DNA of 64,000 nt from Streptomyces flavotricini (GCF_020639365.1 NZ_JAINUL010000001.1:6123614-6187613); one strand, 5' to 3'; counted from the first letter of the stretch, positions 25,262 to 34,221 are shown. Notes: generated from the letters alone by a model not told the origin. Made by a program: numbers and translations.

Positions 25262-26308
25262 TCAGCCCTGGGGAGTAGAGGATCCCCTGCGTTGCTGCGG
25301 ACCGGAGGCGGTGGACCCGCGGACCACCAGCTCGGGCAGGAAGACGAACTCGCTGTGCGGGGCCGGCGTACCGCCGATCTCCTCCAGCAGGGTGCGGACC
25401 GCGGCCTGCCCCATGGCCTGCACCGGCTGCCGGATGGTGGTGAGCGGCGGATCGGTGAACGCTATGAGGGGGGAGTCGTCGAAGCCGACGACGGAGACGT
25501 CCTGCGGCACGCGCAGACCCTGCTGCCGGGCCGCCCGGATCGCCCCGAGCGCCATCATGTCGCTGGCGCACACGATGGCGGTGCAGCCGCGCGCGATGAG
25601 CGCGGCCGCCGCTGCCTGCCCGCCCTCCAGCGAGTACAGCGAGTGCTGGACGAGTTCCTCGACCTCGGCCTCGTCGAGACCGAGCCGCTCCTTCATCCCG
25701 AGCCGGAAGCCCTCGATCTTGCGCAGCACGGGCACGAACCGCTTGGGCCCGACCGCGAGCCCGATCCGGGTGTGCCCGAGCGCGGTCAGGTGGGTCACGG
25801 CGAGCTGCATCGCGGCGCGGTCGTCGGGGGAGACGAAGGGGGCCTGCACCTTGTCGGAGAACCCGTTGATGAGGACGTACGGGACGCCCTGCCCGCGGAG
25901 TTGGTCGTAGCGGCCCATGTCGGCCGTGGTGTCGGCGTGCAGCCCGGAGACGAAGATGATGCCGGAGACCCCGCGGTCGACCAGCATCTCGGTGAGCTCG
26001 TCCTCAGTGGACCCGCCGGGCGTCTGCGTGGCCAGCACCGGGGTGTACCCCTGGCGGGTCAGGGCCTGGCCGATGACCTGCGCGAGCGCCGGGAAGATGG
26101 GGTTGTCCAGCTCGGGGGTTATCAGGCCGACGAGCCCCGCGCTGCGCTGACGCAGCTTGACGGGACGCTCGTAGCCGAGCACGTCGAGCGCGGCCAGCAC
26201 CGATTCACGGGTGCCCGCGGCCACACCGGGCTTGCCGTTGAGCACGCGGCTGACTGTGGCTTCGCTGACCCCCGCCTGGGCTGCGATGTCGGCTAGCCGT
26301 GCGGTCAC
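25262..26308 (-). CDS. malR: LacI-family maltose operon repressor
   Basis: A 348-residue LacI-family regulator very similar to Streptomyces MalR. It has an N-terminal helix-turn-helix (LADIAAQAGVSEATVSRVLN, residues 4-23), the hinge, and a periplasmic-binding-protein-like effector domain ending in PLTTIRQPVQAMGQAAV. MalR represses maltose uptake and alpha-amylase genes and is released by a maltodextrin-derived signal. GTG 26308 is the start. It lies 26 bp downstream of a GH13 alpha-glucosidase gene on the same strand, whereas in the usual Streptomyces arrangement malR is directly divergent from malE. A second LacI paralogue lies at 33101-34114. Confidence 0.92.
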   Translation of the reverse strand: MTARLADIAAQAGVSEATVSRVLNGKPGVAAGTRESVLAALDVLGYERPVKLRQRSAGLVGLITPELDNPIFPALAQVIGQALTRQGYTPVLATQTPGGSTEDELTEMLVDRGVSGIIFVSGLHADTTADMGRYDQLRGQGVPYVLINGFSDKVQAPFVSPDDRAAMQLAVTHLTALGHTRIGLAVGPKRFVPVLRKIEGFRLGMKERLGLDEAEVEELVQHSLYSLEGGQAAAAALIARGCTAIVCASDMMALGAIRAARQQGLRVPQDVSVVGFDDSPLIAFTDPPLTTIRQPVQAMGQAAVRTLLEEIGGTPAPHSEFVFLPELVVRGSTASGPQQRRGSSTPQG

Positions 26309-26334
26309 GGGATTGGACTGTACCGGTCCCCGGC

Positions 26335-27960
26335 TCACAACGCCCACCACGTGCACGCATCGGCCGGCAGCAGTACGGTCCGGCCGTCCGTCTCCACCGG
26401 TGCGCTGGAGAGTACGGGCCGCCCCGGCGAGGCCAGTTCGAGCGGCTCGGAGCGGCTGTTGAGGGTGCAGGCGAATCCGGGCCGGGTGAAGTGGAGCACG
26501 CCCTCGGGCGCAGGAAGCCAGGTCAGGGGGGCCGCGTCGGGGGCGCCGAGGCCGGGCAGCGCGCGGCGCAGCTCCAGGGCGGCGCGGTACAGCTCCAGGG
26601 TGGAGTGGGGGTCGCCGGTCTGGGCGGCGACGCTGAGCGGGGCCCAGTCGGCGGGCTGCGGGAGCCAGCTGCCGGCCGGCCCGAATCCGTACGGGGGCAG
26701 CTCGCCGGACCAGGGCAGCGGGATCCGGCAGCCGTCGCGCAGCCCGTCCTGCCCGGCGGAGCGCAGGAAGGCGGGGTCCTGGCGCACGGCGTCCGGGAGG
26801 TCTTCGACCTCGGGCAGGCCGAGCTCCTCGCCCTGGTAGACGTACGCGGACCCGGGGAGCGCGAGCATCAGCAGCGCGGCGGCCCGGGCGCGGGACAGAC
26901 CCTGGGCGCCGCCCCCGTACCGCGTGACATGGCGTACGACGTCGTGGTTGGACAGCACCCAGGTGGTCGGGGCTCCGACGGAGGCGGTGGCGGCCAGGGA
27001 CTCGTCGATGACGGTCCGCATCGCGCGGGTGTCCCACGGACAGTTCAGGAAGCGGAAATTGAAGGCCTGGTGCAGCTCGTCGGGGCGGACGTACAGGGCG
27101 AGCCGCTCGGAGGTCGGCGCCCAGGCCTCCGCGACGCCGATGCGCGGGCCCTCGTAGGAGTCGAGGAGCCGCCGCCAGGAGCGGTGGATCGCGTGGACCC
27201 CGTCCTGGTCGAAGAAGGGGAGCGGCTCGGTCCCGATCAGGGTGGCCTGGGCGCCGCGGCCGATGTCGGGCAGGCCGGGGGCCTTGACCATGCCGTGCGC
27301 GACGTCGATGCGGAACCCGTCGACGCCGAGGTCGAGCCAGAAGCGCAGGACGGAGGCGAACTCCTCCGCGACCTCGGGGTGCTCCCAGTTCAGGTCGGGC
27401 TGCTCGGGCGCGAAGAGGTGCAGGTACCAGGCGCCGTCGGGGGTCCGGGTCCAGGCGGGTCCGCCGAAGACGGACTCCCAGTCGTTGGGCGGGCGCTCCC
27501 CGCCGGGGCCGCGGCCGGGGCGGAAGTGGTAGCGGGTCCGGGCCTCGGACGCGGGGTGGGCGAGGGCCTCGCGGAACCAGGCGTGCCGGTCGGAGGTGTG
27601 GTTGGGCACGACGTCCACGATGACCCGCAGGCCGAGCGCGTGGGCGGCCCGCACGAGCTCGTCGGCGTCGGAGAGGTCGCCGAAGAGGGGGTCGACGGCC
27701 CGGTAGTCGGCGACGTCGTAGCCGCCGTCGGCCTGCGGGGAGACGTAGAAGGGGGTGAGCCACACGGCGTCGACCCCGAGCCGGGCCAGGTGGGGCAGGC
27801 GCGCGCGCACCCCCTGGAGGTCGCCGACGCCGTCGCCGTCGCTGTCCGCGAAGGACCGTACGTACACCTGATAGATGACGGCATCGCGCCACCAGCCGCC
27901 GCTTGCGGTGACCTTGCTGGAAGCGCTTGCAAGCCGGGAGGCGGTCAGCTCATGGGTCAT
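26335..27960 (-). CDS. GH13 alpha-glucosidase, divergent copy
   Basis: A 541-residue cytoplasmic glycoside hydrolase of the oligo-1,6-/alpha-glucosidase type. Catalytic residues are visible: nucleophile Asp219 in FRIDVAHG, acid/base Glu278 in IGVAEAW, and Asp340 in SNHDVVRH. There is no signal peptide. It hydrolyses imported maltodextrins to glucose. ATG 27960 starts the gene; codons 10-16 overlap a CTTGC-N11-GCAAG operator, so repressor binding would block the beginning of the coding region. It is divergent from malE and forms an operon with malR. It closely resembles the gene at 31497-33104, so the locus carries two glucosidases. Confidence 0.92.
   Translation of the reverse strand: MTHELTASRLASASSKVTASGGWWRDAVIYQVYVRSFADSDGDGVGDLQGVRARLPHLARLGVDAVWLTPFYVSPQADGGYDVADYRAVDPLFGDLSDADELVRAAHALGLRVIVDVVPNHTSDRHAWFREALAHPASEARTRYHFRPGRGPGGERPPNDWESVFGGPAWTRTPDGAWYLHLFAPEQPDLNWEHPEVAEEFASVLRFWLDLGVDGFRIDVAHGMVKAPGLPDIGRGAQATLIGTEPLPFFDQDGVHAIHRSWRRLLDSYEGPRIGVAEAWAPTSERLALYVRPDELHQAFNFRFLNCPWDTRAMRTVIDESLAATASVGAPTTWVLSNHDVVRHVTRYGGGAQGLSRARAAALLMLALPGSAYVYQGEELGLPEVEDLPDAVRQDPAFLRSAGQDGLRDGCRIPLPWSGELPPYGFGPAGSWLPQPADWAPLSVAAQTGDPHSTLELYRAALELRRALPGLGAPDAAPLTWLPAPEGVLHFTRPGFACTLNSRSEPLELASPGRPVLSSAPVETDGRTVLLPADACTWWAL
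27913..27933. promoter_or_regulatory. MalR-type operator inside the alpha-glucosidase 5' end
   Basis: Inverted CTTGC (27913-27917) and GCAAG (27929-27933) separated by 11 nt, the same geometry as the site at 28078-28098. It lies within codons 10-16 of the divergent glucosidase gene. Confidence 0.55.
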
Positions 27961-28077
27961 ATAGGGGTCAACGCGCGCACATGCCCCCTGGTTGCGGGCC
28001 TGATGCCCCGAAGGAAGTTCGAACAACCAGCAAGCGGCGGCAACCGTCAGGACACACGGTTGTAACGATCGGCCCAG

Positions 28078-28098
28078 CTTGCAGAAAATTGCCGCAAG
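28078..28098. promoter_or_regulatory. MalR-type operator in the malE promoter region
   Basis: CTTGC (28078-28082) and GCAAG (28094-28098) form an inverted pair with an 11-nt spacer; the left part reads CTTGCAG, the element known for MalR/Reg1 sites of Streptomyces. It lies just upstream of the proposed malE -35 region. Confidence 0.65.
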
Positions 28099-28101
28099 CT
28101 C

Positions 28102-28130
28102 TTTCGGACGGCTTTCAGGCTTGTTACGTT
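28102..28130 (+). promoter_or_regulatory. Possible malE promoter
   Basis: TTTCGG (28102-28107) and TACGTT (28125-28130) are separated by 17 nt, an acceptable but weak sigma-70-type promoter, 52 nt upstream of malE and directly after the operator. Confidence 0.35.
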
Positions 28131-28182
28131 CCCTGCAACTCGGGACCGCGAGGGCGCGGCCGGGATCATCGAAGGAGTTCAT

Positions 28183-29457
28183 ATGCGGCGTGGCATAGCG
28201 GCCACCGCGCTGGTCGCGACCCTGGCGCTCGCGGCGACGGCTTGCGGTGGGGACGACAAGGGTGCGGCCGGCGAGACCAAGGCAGGCGGCGAGCTTTCCG
28301 GCACGGTCACGTGGTGGGACACCTCGAACGACGCCGAGAAGGCCAGCTTCCAGAAGATCGCCGAGGCGTTCACCGCGAAGCACCCGAAGGTCACCGTCAA
28401 GTACGTCAACGTCCCGTACGGCGACGCGCAGAACAAGGTCAAGAACGCCTTCAGCAGCGGTTCCGAAGCCCCCGACGTGATCCGTGCCGACGTCGGCTGG
28501 GTCGCGGACTTCGCCTCGCTCGGCTACCTCGACGAGGTCCCGGCCGAGACGGCGAAGAAGGTCGACGCCGAGTTCCTGCCGCAGGCCGCGGCCAGCGGCA
28601 AGTTCGAGGGCAAGACCTACGCAGTCCCGCAGGTCATCGACACCCTCGGCCTCTTCTACAACAAGAAGATGCTCGCCGACGCCGGCGTTCAGCCCCCCAA
28701 GACCCTGGAGGAGCTGAAGACCGCCGCCGCCGCGATCAAGGCGAAGAGCGGCAAGGCCGGCCTGTACCTGCGCGGCGACGACTCGTACTGGTTCCTCCCG
28801 CTCATCTACGGCGAGGGCGGCGACCTCGTCGACGCGAAGAACAAGACGGTCACCGTCGACAACCCGGCGGGCGTCAAGGCGTTCAAGACCGCCCGCGACC
28901 TGGTCACCTCGGGTGCGGCGATCACCAACGCCACCGACGGCTGGACCAACATGCAGACCGCCTTCAAGTCGGGCGAAGCCGCGATGATGATCAACGGTCC
29001 GTGGGCCGTCGCCGACACCTACGCCGGCGACCAGTTCAAGGACAAGGCCAACCTCGGCGTCGCCGCCGTACCGGCCGGCTCCGTCAAGGCGGGTGCCCCG
29101 CAGGGCGGCCACGACCTCGCCGTCTACGCCGGTTCCAAGAACCGCGCCGCCGCGCACGCCTTCGTCGAGTACATGACCTCGCAGGACGTGCAGGTGCAGT
29201 CCACCAAGGAGCTCAGCCTGCTCCCGACCCGGACCGCCGCCTACGAGCAGCCGGACGTCAAGTCCAGCGAGATGGTCCAGTTCTTCAAGCCGGCCGTGGA
29301 CAAGGCCGTCGAGCGCGCCTGGATCCCGGAGAACGGCTCCCTCTTCGAGCCGCTGAAGGTCGAATACACCAAGGCGATCACGGGGGCCTCGAGCCCGGAG
29401 GACGCGGCCAAGTCGGCCGGCGTCGAGTTCCGCAAGATCCTCAAGGGCTGGAAGTAG
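28183..29457 (+). CDS. malE: Maltose/maltodextrin-binding lipoprotein
   Basis: A 424-residue extracytoplasmic solute-binding protein of an ABC importer. The signal peptide ends in a lipobox (LAATAC) with Cys21 as lipidation site, so it is anchored to the outer face of the membrane. The mature protein has the family-1 binding-protein features GTVTWWDTSND, PDVIRADVGWVADFA and AMMINGPWAV. ATG 28183 follows GAAGGAG by a short spacer. It is the first gene of malE-malF-malG-aglA-lacI and is probably repressed by MalR through the adjacent operators. Confidence 0.94.
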   Translation: MRRGIAATALVATLALAATACGGDDKGAAGETKAGGELSGTVTWWDTSNDAEKASFQKIAEAFTAKHPKVTVKYVNVPYGDAQNKVKNAFSSGSEAPDVIRADVGWVADFASLGYLDEVPAETAKKVDAEFLPQAAASGKFEGKTYAVPQVIDTLGLFYNKKMLADAGVQPPKTLEELKTAAAAIKAKSGKAGLYLRGDDSYWFLPLIYGEGGDLVDAKNKTVTVDNPAGVKAFKTARDLVTSGAAITNATDGWTNMQTAFKSGEAAMMINGPWAVADTYAGDQFKDKANLGVAAVPAGSVKAGAPQGGHDLAVYAGSKNRAAAHAFVEYMTSQDVQVQSTKELSLLPTRTAAYEQPDVKSSEMVQFFKPAVDKAVERAWIPENGSLFEPLKVEYTKAITGASSPEDAAKSAGVEFRKILKGWK

Positions 29458-29465
29458 ACAAGACG

Positions 29466-30503
29466 ATGGCTGCTCACACCAGCCAGTCGGTGGCGAAGGC
29501 CGCGGGCGGCGACGGGGAAGACCCCGTCGCGGCCCGCGGCCGGAGCCGCAGGACTGACACCGCAACCGCCCGGAACGACGGTGGCGTCAGGCGTGCCCTC
29601 GCCACCCACTGGTACGCCTGGGCCATGATCGCCCCGGTGGTGCTCGTCCTCGGCGTGATCATCGGCTGGCCGCTCGCCCGCGGCATCTACCTGTCGCTGA
29701 CCGACGCCAACGAGCGCAATGTCGGCCGTACGATCGGCGCCAACCACATCGAGGCCACGTACAAGTTCGTCGGCCTCGACAACTACGCCGACGTCCTGGC
29801 CGACCCGGTGTTCCTGCAGCGGCTGGTGTGGACGGTGGTGTGGACCGTCCTGTGCGTGTCGATCACCTTCACGCTCGGACTGGCCCTGGCCAACATGCTC
29901 AACCGGGAGTTCCGGGGCCGCGCCGCCTACCGGATGGCGCTCATCCTGCCCTGGGCCGTTCCCGGCTTCGTCTCCGTCTTCGCCTGGCGGTTCCTGTTCA
30001 ACCGCGACAGCGGCATCCTGAACAAGATCCTCGAAGGGGGCGGCATCTCGGCGGTCCCGTGGCTCGACGACCCGACGTGGGCGAAGTTCTCGGTCGTCGC
30101 CGTCAACGTCTGGCTCGGCGTCCCCTTCATGATGGTCGCCCTGCTCGGCGGGCTGCAGTCGATCCCCGGTGAGCTGTACGAGGCCGCCGAGATGGACGGG
30201 GCCACGGCCTGGCAGCGGTTCCGGCACATCACCCTGCCCGGGCTGCGGTCGGTGAGCATGACGGTGATCCTGCTCTCCACCATCTGGACCTTCAACATGT
30301 TCCCGGTGATCTTCCTGCTGACGCGGGGCGGACCGGGCGACTCCACCGAGATCCTGGTGACCCAGGCGTTCCGGGAGGCCTTCGTGGCCAGCCCGCGCGA
30401 TTTCGCGGGCTCCGCCACCTGGGGCGTGCTCATCCTCGCCCTGCTCATGATCTTCGCGCTGGTCTACCGGCGCTCGCTGCGCAAGCAGGGAGAGGTGTGG
30501 TGA
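29466..30503 (+). CDS. malF: Maltose ABC transporter permease MalF
   Basis: A 345-residue permease with six to seven membrane helices and a Ser/Arg-rich N-terminal tail of about 45 residues. The EAA loop that contacts the ATPase is EAAEMDGATAWQRFRHI near residue 240. It pairs with MalG to form the channel. ATG 29466 lies 8 nt after the malE stop; the ribosome binding site is weak, so translation may depend on malE. The stop overlaps the malG start (GTGA). No ATPase gene is nearby; in Streptomyces the shared ATPase MsiK energises such importers. Confidence 0.92.
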   Translation: MAAHTSQSVAKAAGGDGEDPVAARGRSRRTDTATARNDGGVRRALATHWYAWAMIAPVVLVLGVIIGWPLARGIYLSLTDANERNVGRTIGANHIEATYKFVGLDNYADVLADPVFLQRLVWTVVWTVLCVSITFTLGLALANMLNREFRGRAAYRMALILPWAVPGFVSVFAWRFLFNRDSGILNKILEGGGISAVPWLDDPTWAKFSVVAVNVWLGVPFMMVALLGGLQSIPGELYEAAEMDGATAWQRFRHITLPGLRSVSMTVILLSTIWTFNMFPVIFLLTRGGPGDSTEILVTQAFREAFVASPRDFAGSATWGVLILALLMIFALVYRRSLRKQGEVW

Positions 30504-31420
30504 CCGTGACGACGACCGACGTTCCCGCGAGCAAGCCGGACGCGAGCAAGCAGAGCGCGAGCAGGCCGGACGCGAGCAAGCAGAGCGTGCGCAAGAGGGG
30601 GGAGCGCTCCCCGCTCGCCTCCGCCGGACTGCACGTCACCCTGATCGTGGCGTCCGTGATCGCCGTCTTCCCGGTGCTGTGGGTCCTGCTGACCTCCATC
30701 AAGCCCGCGAAGCACGCCATCTCCACGGACTTCGTGAAGGAACCGACCCTCGACAACTACCGCTACCTGGTGGAGTCGACCTCCTTCTTCACCTGGTTCG
30801 GCAACTCCGTGCTCGTCGCCGGCATCACCACCGTCCTCGGCGTGTTCATCGCCGCCACGACCGGGTACGCCGTGAGCCGGTTCAAGTTCCCCGGCATGAA
30901 GCCGCTGATGTGGACCCTGCTCATCACGCAGATGTTCCCGATGGCCATCCTGATCGTCCCGCTCTACAACCTCATGGGACAGCTGGGACTGCTCAACCAG
31001 CCGCTCGGGCTGATCATCACGTACCTCACCATCGCCGTGCCGTTCTGCGCCTGGATGATGAAGGGCTTCTTCGACACCATCCCGGTCGAGATCGACGAAT
31101 CCGGCCGCGTCGACGGACTCAACCCCTTCGGCACCTTCTGGCGCCTGATCCTGCCGCTGGCCAAGCCCGGCCTCGCCGTCACCGGCTTCTACTCGTTCAT
31201 CACCGCCTGGGGCGAGGTCGCGTACGCCTCCGCCTTCATGGTCGGCGACGAACACCTCACCCTCGCCGGGGGCCTGCAGACCTTCGTCACGCAGTACACC
31301 TCCAACTGGGGTGCGATGAGTGCCGCTTCGGTCCTCATCGCCATCCCGGCGGCCATCTTCTTCCTCTTCGCCCAGCGTCACCTCGTCGCCGGGATGACGG
31401 CAGGCGCGACCAAGGGCTGA
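30500..31420 (+). CDS. malG: Maltose ABC transporter permease MalG
   Basis: A 306-residue permease with six membrane helices. The EAA-like loop EIDESGRVDGLNPFGTFWRL lies about 60 residues before the end of the helical core. GTG 30500 is used because it overlaps the malF stop and follows AGGGAGAGG; GTG 30497 is possible. The first 30 residues are an unusual Lys/Ser/Asp tail made of two copies of a ten-residue unit (ASKPDASKQS and ASRPDASKQS), encoded by a 30-bp tandem repeat. This tail precedes the first helix and is not part of the transporter core. Confidence 0.92.
   Translation: MTVTTTDVPASKPDASKQSASRPDASKQSVRKRGERSPLASAGLHVTLIVASVIAVFPVLWVLLTSIKPAKHAISTDFVKEPTLDNYRYLVESTSFFTWFGNSVLVAGITTVLGVFIAATTGYAVSRFKFPGMKPLMWTLLITQMFPMAILIVPLYNLMGQLGLLNQPLGLIITYLTIAVPFCAWMMKGFFDTIPVEIDESGRVDGLNPFGTFWRLILPLAKPGLAVTGFYSFITAWGEVAYASAFMVGDEHLTLAGGLQTFVTQYTSNWGAMSAASVLIAIPAAIFFLFAQRHLVAGMTAGATKG
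30527..30586. repeat. Two 30-bp tandem repeats in the 5' end of malG
   Basis: Units at 30527-30556 and 30557-30586 differ at a single base. They encode ten-residue repeats in the cytoplasmic tail of MalG. The length is a multiple of three, so copy changes would be in frame. Confidence 0.9.
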
Positions 31421-31496
31421 CGCCCCTCTCGCGACCACAGGGCCGACCACCCTGCCTGCCCCCTCTCACCCCCGGCCCGATCTCTCCAAGGACGAC

Positions 31497-33104
31497 ATGA
31501 CCCAGCACCTCGCCGACGCACTGACTTCGGACAGTGGCCTTCCCACCACCACCGGCACCCGGCCCGGCTGGTGGAGAGAAGCGGTGATCTACCAGGTCTA
31601 TCCGCGCAGCTTCGCCGACTCCAACGGGGACGGCATGGGGGACCTCGAAGGCATCCGCAGCCGTCTGCCCTACCTCAAGGAGCTGGGCGTCGACGCCGTC
31701 TGGCTCAGCCCCTTCTACGCCTCCCCGCAGGCCGACGCCGGCTACGACGTCGCCGACTACCGGGCCATCGACCCCATGTTCGGCACCCTGCACGACGCCG
31801 ACGCCGTGATCCGCGAAGCCCACGAGCTGGGCCTGCGCATCATCGTGGACCTCGTCCCCAACCACTGCTCCGACCAGCACGAATGGTTCAAGCAGGCGCT
31901 TCGGGAGGGCCCCGGCACCCCGCTGCGCGAGCGCTTCCACTTCCGCCCCGGGCAGGGCGACGACGGGGAGCTGCCGCCCAACGACTGGGAGTCGATCTTC
32001 GGCGGTCCGGCGTGGACCCGCGTCGCGGACGGCGAGTGGTACCTGCACCTCTTCGCCCCCGAGCAGCCCGACTTCAACTGGGAGCACCCGGCCGTCCAGG
32101 ACGAGTTCCGCTCCATCCTGCGGTTCTGGCTCGACCTGGGGGCCGACGGCTTCCGCATCGACGTCGCCCACGGCCTGGTCAAGGCCCCCGGCCTGCCCGA
32201 CCTCGGCCGCGACGAGCAGCTCAAGCTGCTCGGCAACCAGGTGCTGCCCTTCTTCGACCAGGACGGCGTCCACGAGATCTACCGCTCCTGGCGCCTGGTC
32301 CTCGACGAGTACGCGGGCGACCGCATCGGCGTCGCCGAGGCCTGGACCCCCAGCGCCGACCGCACCGCCCTGTACCTGCGCCCCGACGAGCTGCACCAGG
32401 CGTTCAACTTCCACTACCTGAGCACCGGCTGGGACGCGGAGGCGCTGCGCGCCACCATCGACGAGTCGCTCGACTCGATGCGGCCCGTCGGCGCCCCCAC
32501 CACCTGGGTGCTGTCCAACCACGACGTGGTCCGCCACCGCACCCGCTTCGGCAGCCTGGAGCGGGCCCGCGCCGCCGCGCTGCTGATGCTGGCCCTGCCC
32601 GGGTCCGCGTACGTCTACCAGGGCGAGGAGCTCGGCCTGCCCGAGGTCGTGGACCTCCCCGACGAGGTGCGCCAGGACCCCTCGTTCTTCAAGGCGAACG
32701 GCCAGGACGGACTCCGCGACGGCTGCCGCGTGCCGATCCCGTGGTCGGGCGACCAGGCCCCGTACGGCTTCGGCGAGGGTGGCAGCTGGCTGCCGCAGCC
32801 GGCCGAGTGGGCCGGGCTGAGCGTCGAGGTCCAGACGGGCGACCCGGCCTCCACCCTGGAGCTGTACCGGGCGGCGCTGCGGATCCGCCGGGAGCGCGGC
32901 GACCTGGGCGCGGGCGACGCGGTGGAGTGGCTGGAGGCGCCCGAGGGCGTGCTGGCGTTCCGCCGCGGCGACTTCGTCTGCACGGTCAACACGACGCGGG
33001 AGCCCGTCCGGATGCCCGCGCCGGGGACGGTGCTGCTGGCGAGCGGCGAGGTGACGGACCCCGGGGTCCTCGGGGCCGACACGGCGGTGTGGTGGCAGGG
33101 GTGA
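31497..33104 (+). CDS. aglA: GH13 alpha-glucosidase
   Basis: A 535-residue cytoplasmic alpha-glucosidase in the malEFG operon, the position of aglA in Streptomyces. Catalytic residues are nucleophile Asp222 (FRIDVAHG), acid/base Glu281 (IGVAEAW) and Asp343 (SNHDVVRH). It has no signal peptide. ATG 31497 follows AAGGA 76 nt after malG. It is very similar along its whole length to the divergent glucosidase at 26335-27960, including WWRxAVIYQVYxRSFADS and GSAYVYQGEELGLPEV. Its stop overlaps the following LacI gene start by GTGA. The two enzymes may differ in preferred maltodextrin length. Confidence 0.93.
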   Translation: MTQHLADALTSDSGLPTTTGTRPGWWREAVIYQVYPRSFADSNGDGMGDLEGIRSRLPYLKELGVDAVWLSPFYASPQADAGYDVADYRAIDPMFGTLHDADAVIREAHELGLRIIVDLVPNHCSDQHEWFKQALREGPGTPLRERFHFRPGQGDDGELPPNDWESIFGGPAWTRVADGEWYLHLFAPEQPDFNWEHPAVQDEFRSILRFWLDLGADGFRIDVAHGLVKAPGLPDLGRDEQLKLLGNQVLPFFDQDGVHEIYRSWRLVLDEYAGDRIGVAEAWTPSADRTALYLRPDELHQAFNFHYLSTGWDAEALRATIDESLDSMRPVGAPTTWVLSNHDVVRHRTRFGSLERARAAALLMLALPGSAYVYQGEELGLPEVVDLPDEVRQDPSFFKANGQDGLRDGCRVPIPWSGDQAPYGFGEGGSWLPQPAEWAGLSVEVQTGDPASTLELYRAALRIRRERGDLGAGDAVEWLEAPEGVLAFRRGDFVCTVNTTREPVRMPAPGTVLLASGEVTDPGVLGADTAVWWQG

Positions 33105-34114
33105 CCTCCCCGCTCCGGCTGACGGACATCGCCGCGCAGGCCCAGGTCAGCGAGGCGACGGTCAGCCGTGTGCTCAACGGCAAGGCGGGCGTGGCGGCCG
33201 GCACCCGGCACAAGGTGCTGGCCGCCATGGACCTGCTGGGCTACGAGCGCCCCGTACGGCTCAAGCGCCGCAGCAACGGCCTGGTGGGGCTGCTGATCCC
33301 TGAGCTCACGAACCCCATCTTCCCGGCGTTCGCGCAGGTCATCGAGCAGGCGCTGGCCGGACACGGGTACACGCCGGTGCTGTGCACGCAGACCCCCGGC
33401 GGGGCCACCGAGGACGAGCTGGTGGAGCAGCTGGAGGAGCGGGGGGTCACGGGGATCGTCTTCCTGTCGGGCCTCCACGCGGACTCTTCGCTGGACCCGT
33501 CCCGCTACCAGCGCCTGTCGTCGCGGGGGATCCCCTTCGTCCTGATCAACGGATTCAACGAGCACGTCAACGCCCCCTTCATCTCGCCGGACGACCGGGC
33601 GGCGGCGGACATGGCGGTACGCCACCTCGCCGACCTGGGCCACCGGCGGATCGGCCTGGCCATAGGGCCGACGCGGTACGTCCCGTCGGCGCGCAAGGAG
33701 GCGGGGTTCAGGGCGGCGGTGCCGGAGGCGGAGGAGGAAGGCCGGATCCAGCGGACGCTGTTCACGGTGGAGGGCGGCCACGCGGCGGGCGGAGCCCTGC
33801 TGGACCGCGGCTGCACGGGCATCGTGTGCGGCAGCGACCCCATGGCGCTCGGCGTGATCCGCGCGGCGAGGGAGCGCGGCCTGCGCGTCCCGGAGGACGT
33901 GTCGGTCGTCGGCTTCGACGACTCCCCGCTGATCGCCTTCACGGACCCGCCGCTGACGACGATCCGCCAACCGGTCCGCGCCATGGCCACGGCAGCGGTG
34001 GGAGCCCTCCTGGAGGCGGTGGCCGGAACCCCGGTCCAGCGCACGGAGTACGTCTTCCAGCCGGAGCTGGTGGTGAGGGGCTCGACGGCCCAGGTCCCGG
34101 AGGACACCCCCTAG
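33101..34114 (+). CDS. LacI-family regulator, MalR paralogue
   Basis: A 337-residue LacI regulator sharing most residues with the malR product at 25262-26308, for example VSEATVSRVLNGK, GYERPVRLKRRS, GLHADSSLD and DSPLIAFTDPPLTTIRQPV. The recognition helix region is nearly identical to that of MalR, so the two may bind the same operators; effector-domain differences suggest different ligands. GTG 33101 overlaps the glucosidase stop by 4 nt. It is the last gene of the malE operon and is followed by a terminator hairpin. Confidence 0.92.
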   Translation: MTSPLRLTDIAAQAQVSEATVSRVLNGKAGVAAGTRHKVLAAMDLLGYERPVRLKRRSNGLVGLLIPELTNPIFPAFAQVIEQALAGHGYTPVLCTQTPGGATEDELVEQLEERGVTGIVFLSGLHADSSLDPSRYQRLSSRGIPFVLINGFNEHVNAPFISPDDRAAADMAVRHLADLGHRRIGLAIGPTRYVPSARKEAGFRAAVPEAEEEGRIQRTLFTVEGGHAAGGALLDRGCTGIVCGSDPMALGVIRAARERGLRVPEDVSVVGFDDSPLIAFTDPPLTTIRQPVRAMATAAVGALLEAVAGTPVQRTEYVFQPELVVRGSTAQVPEDTP

Positions 34115-34166
34115 GAGCCGGTCGCAGGGCACTGGGCACAGGCACCGGTCACCGGCCACCGGGACG

Positions 34167-34207
34167 CCGCAGGGGCGGCCGACGTCACCGTCGGGCCGCC
34201 CCTGCGG
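34167..34207 (+). terminator. Terminator hairpin ending the malE operon
   Basis: Perfect 14-bp stem: CCGCAGGGGCGGCC (34167-34180) and GGCCGCCCCTGCGG (34194-34207) with a 13-nt loop. It lies 52 nt past the LacI stop and can also serve the convergent small secreted protein gene. Confidence 0.8.
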
Positions 34208-34221
34208 TGCGGGCCTCGGGA

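Noticed and set aside
25262..34114. Composite transposon carrying the mal genes
   Set aside because: No transposase or terminal repeats were seen; the duplicated parts are diverged genes rather than identical flanking copies.
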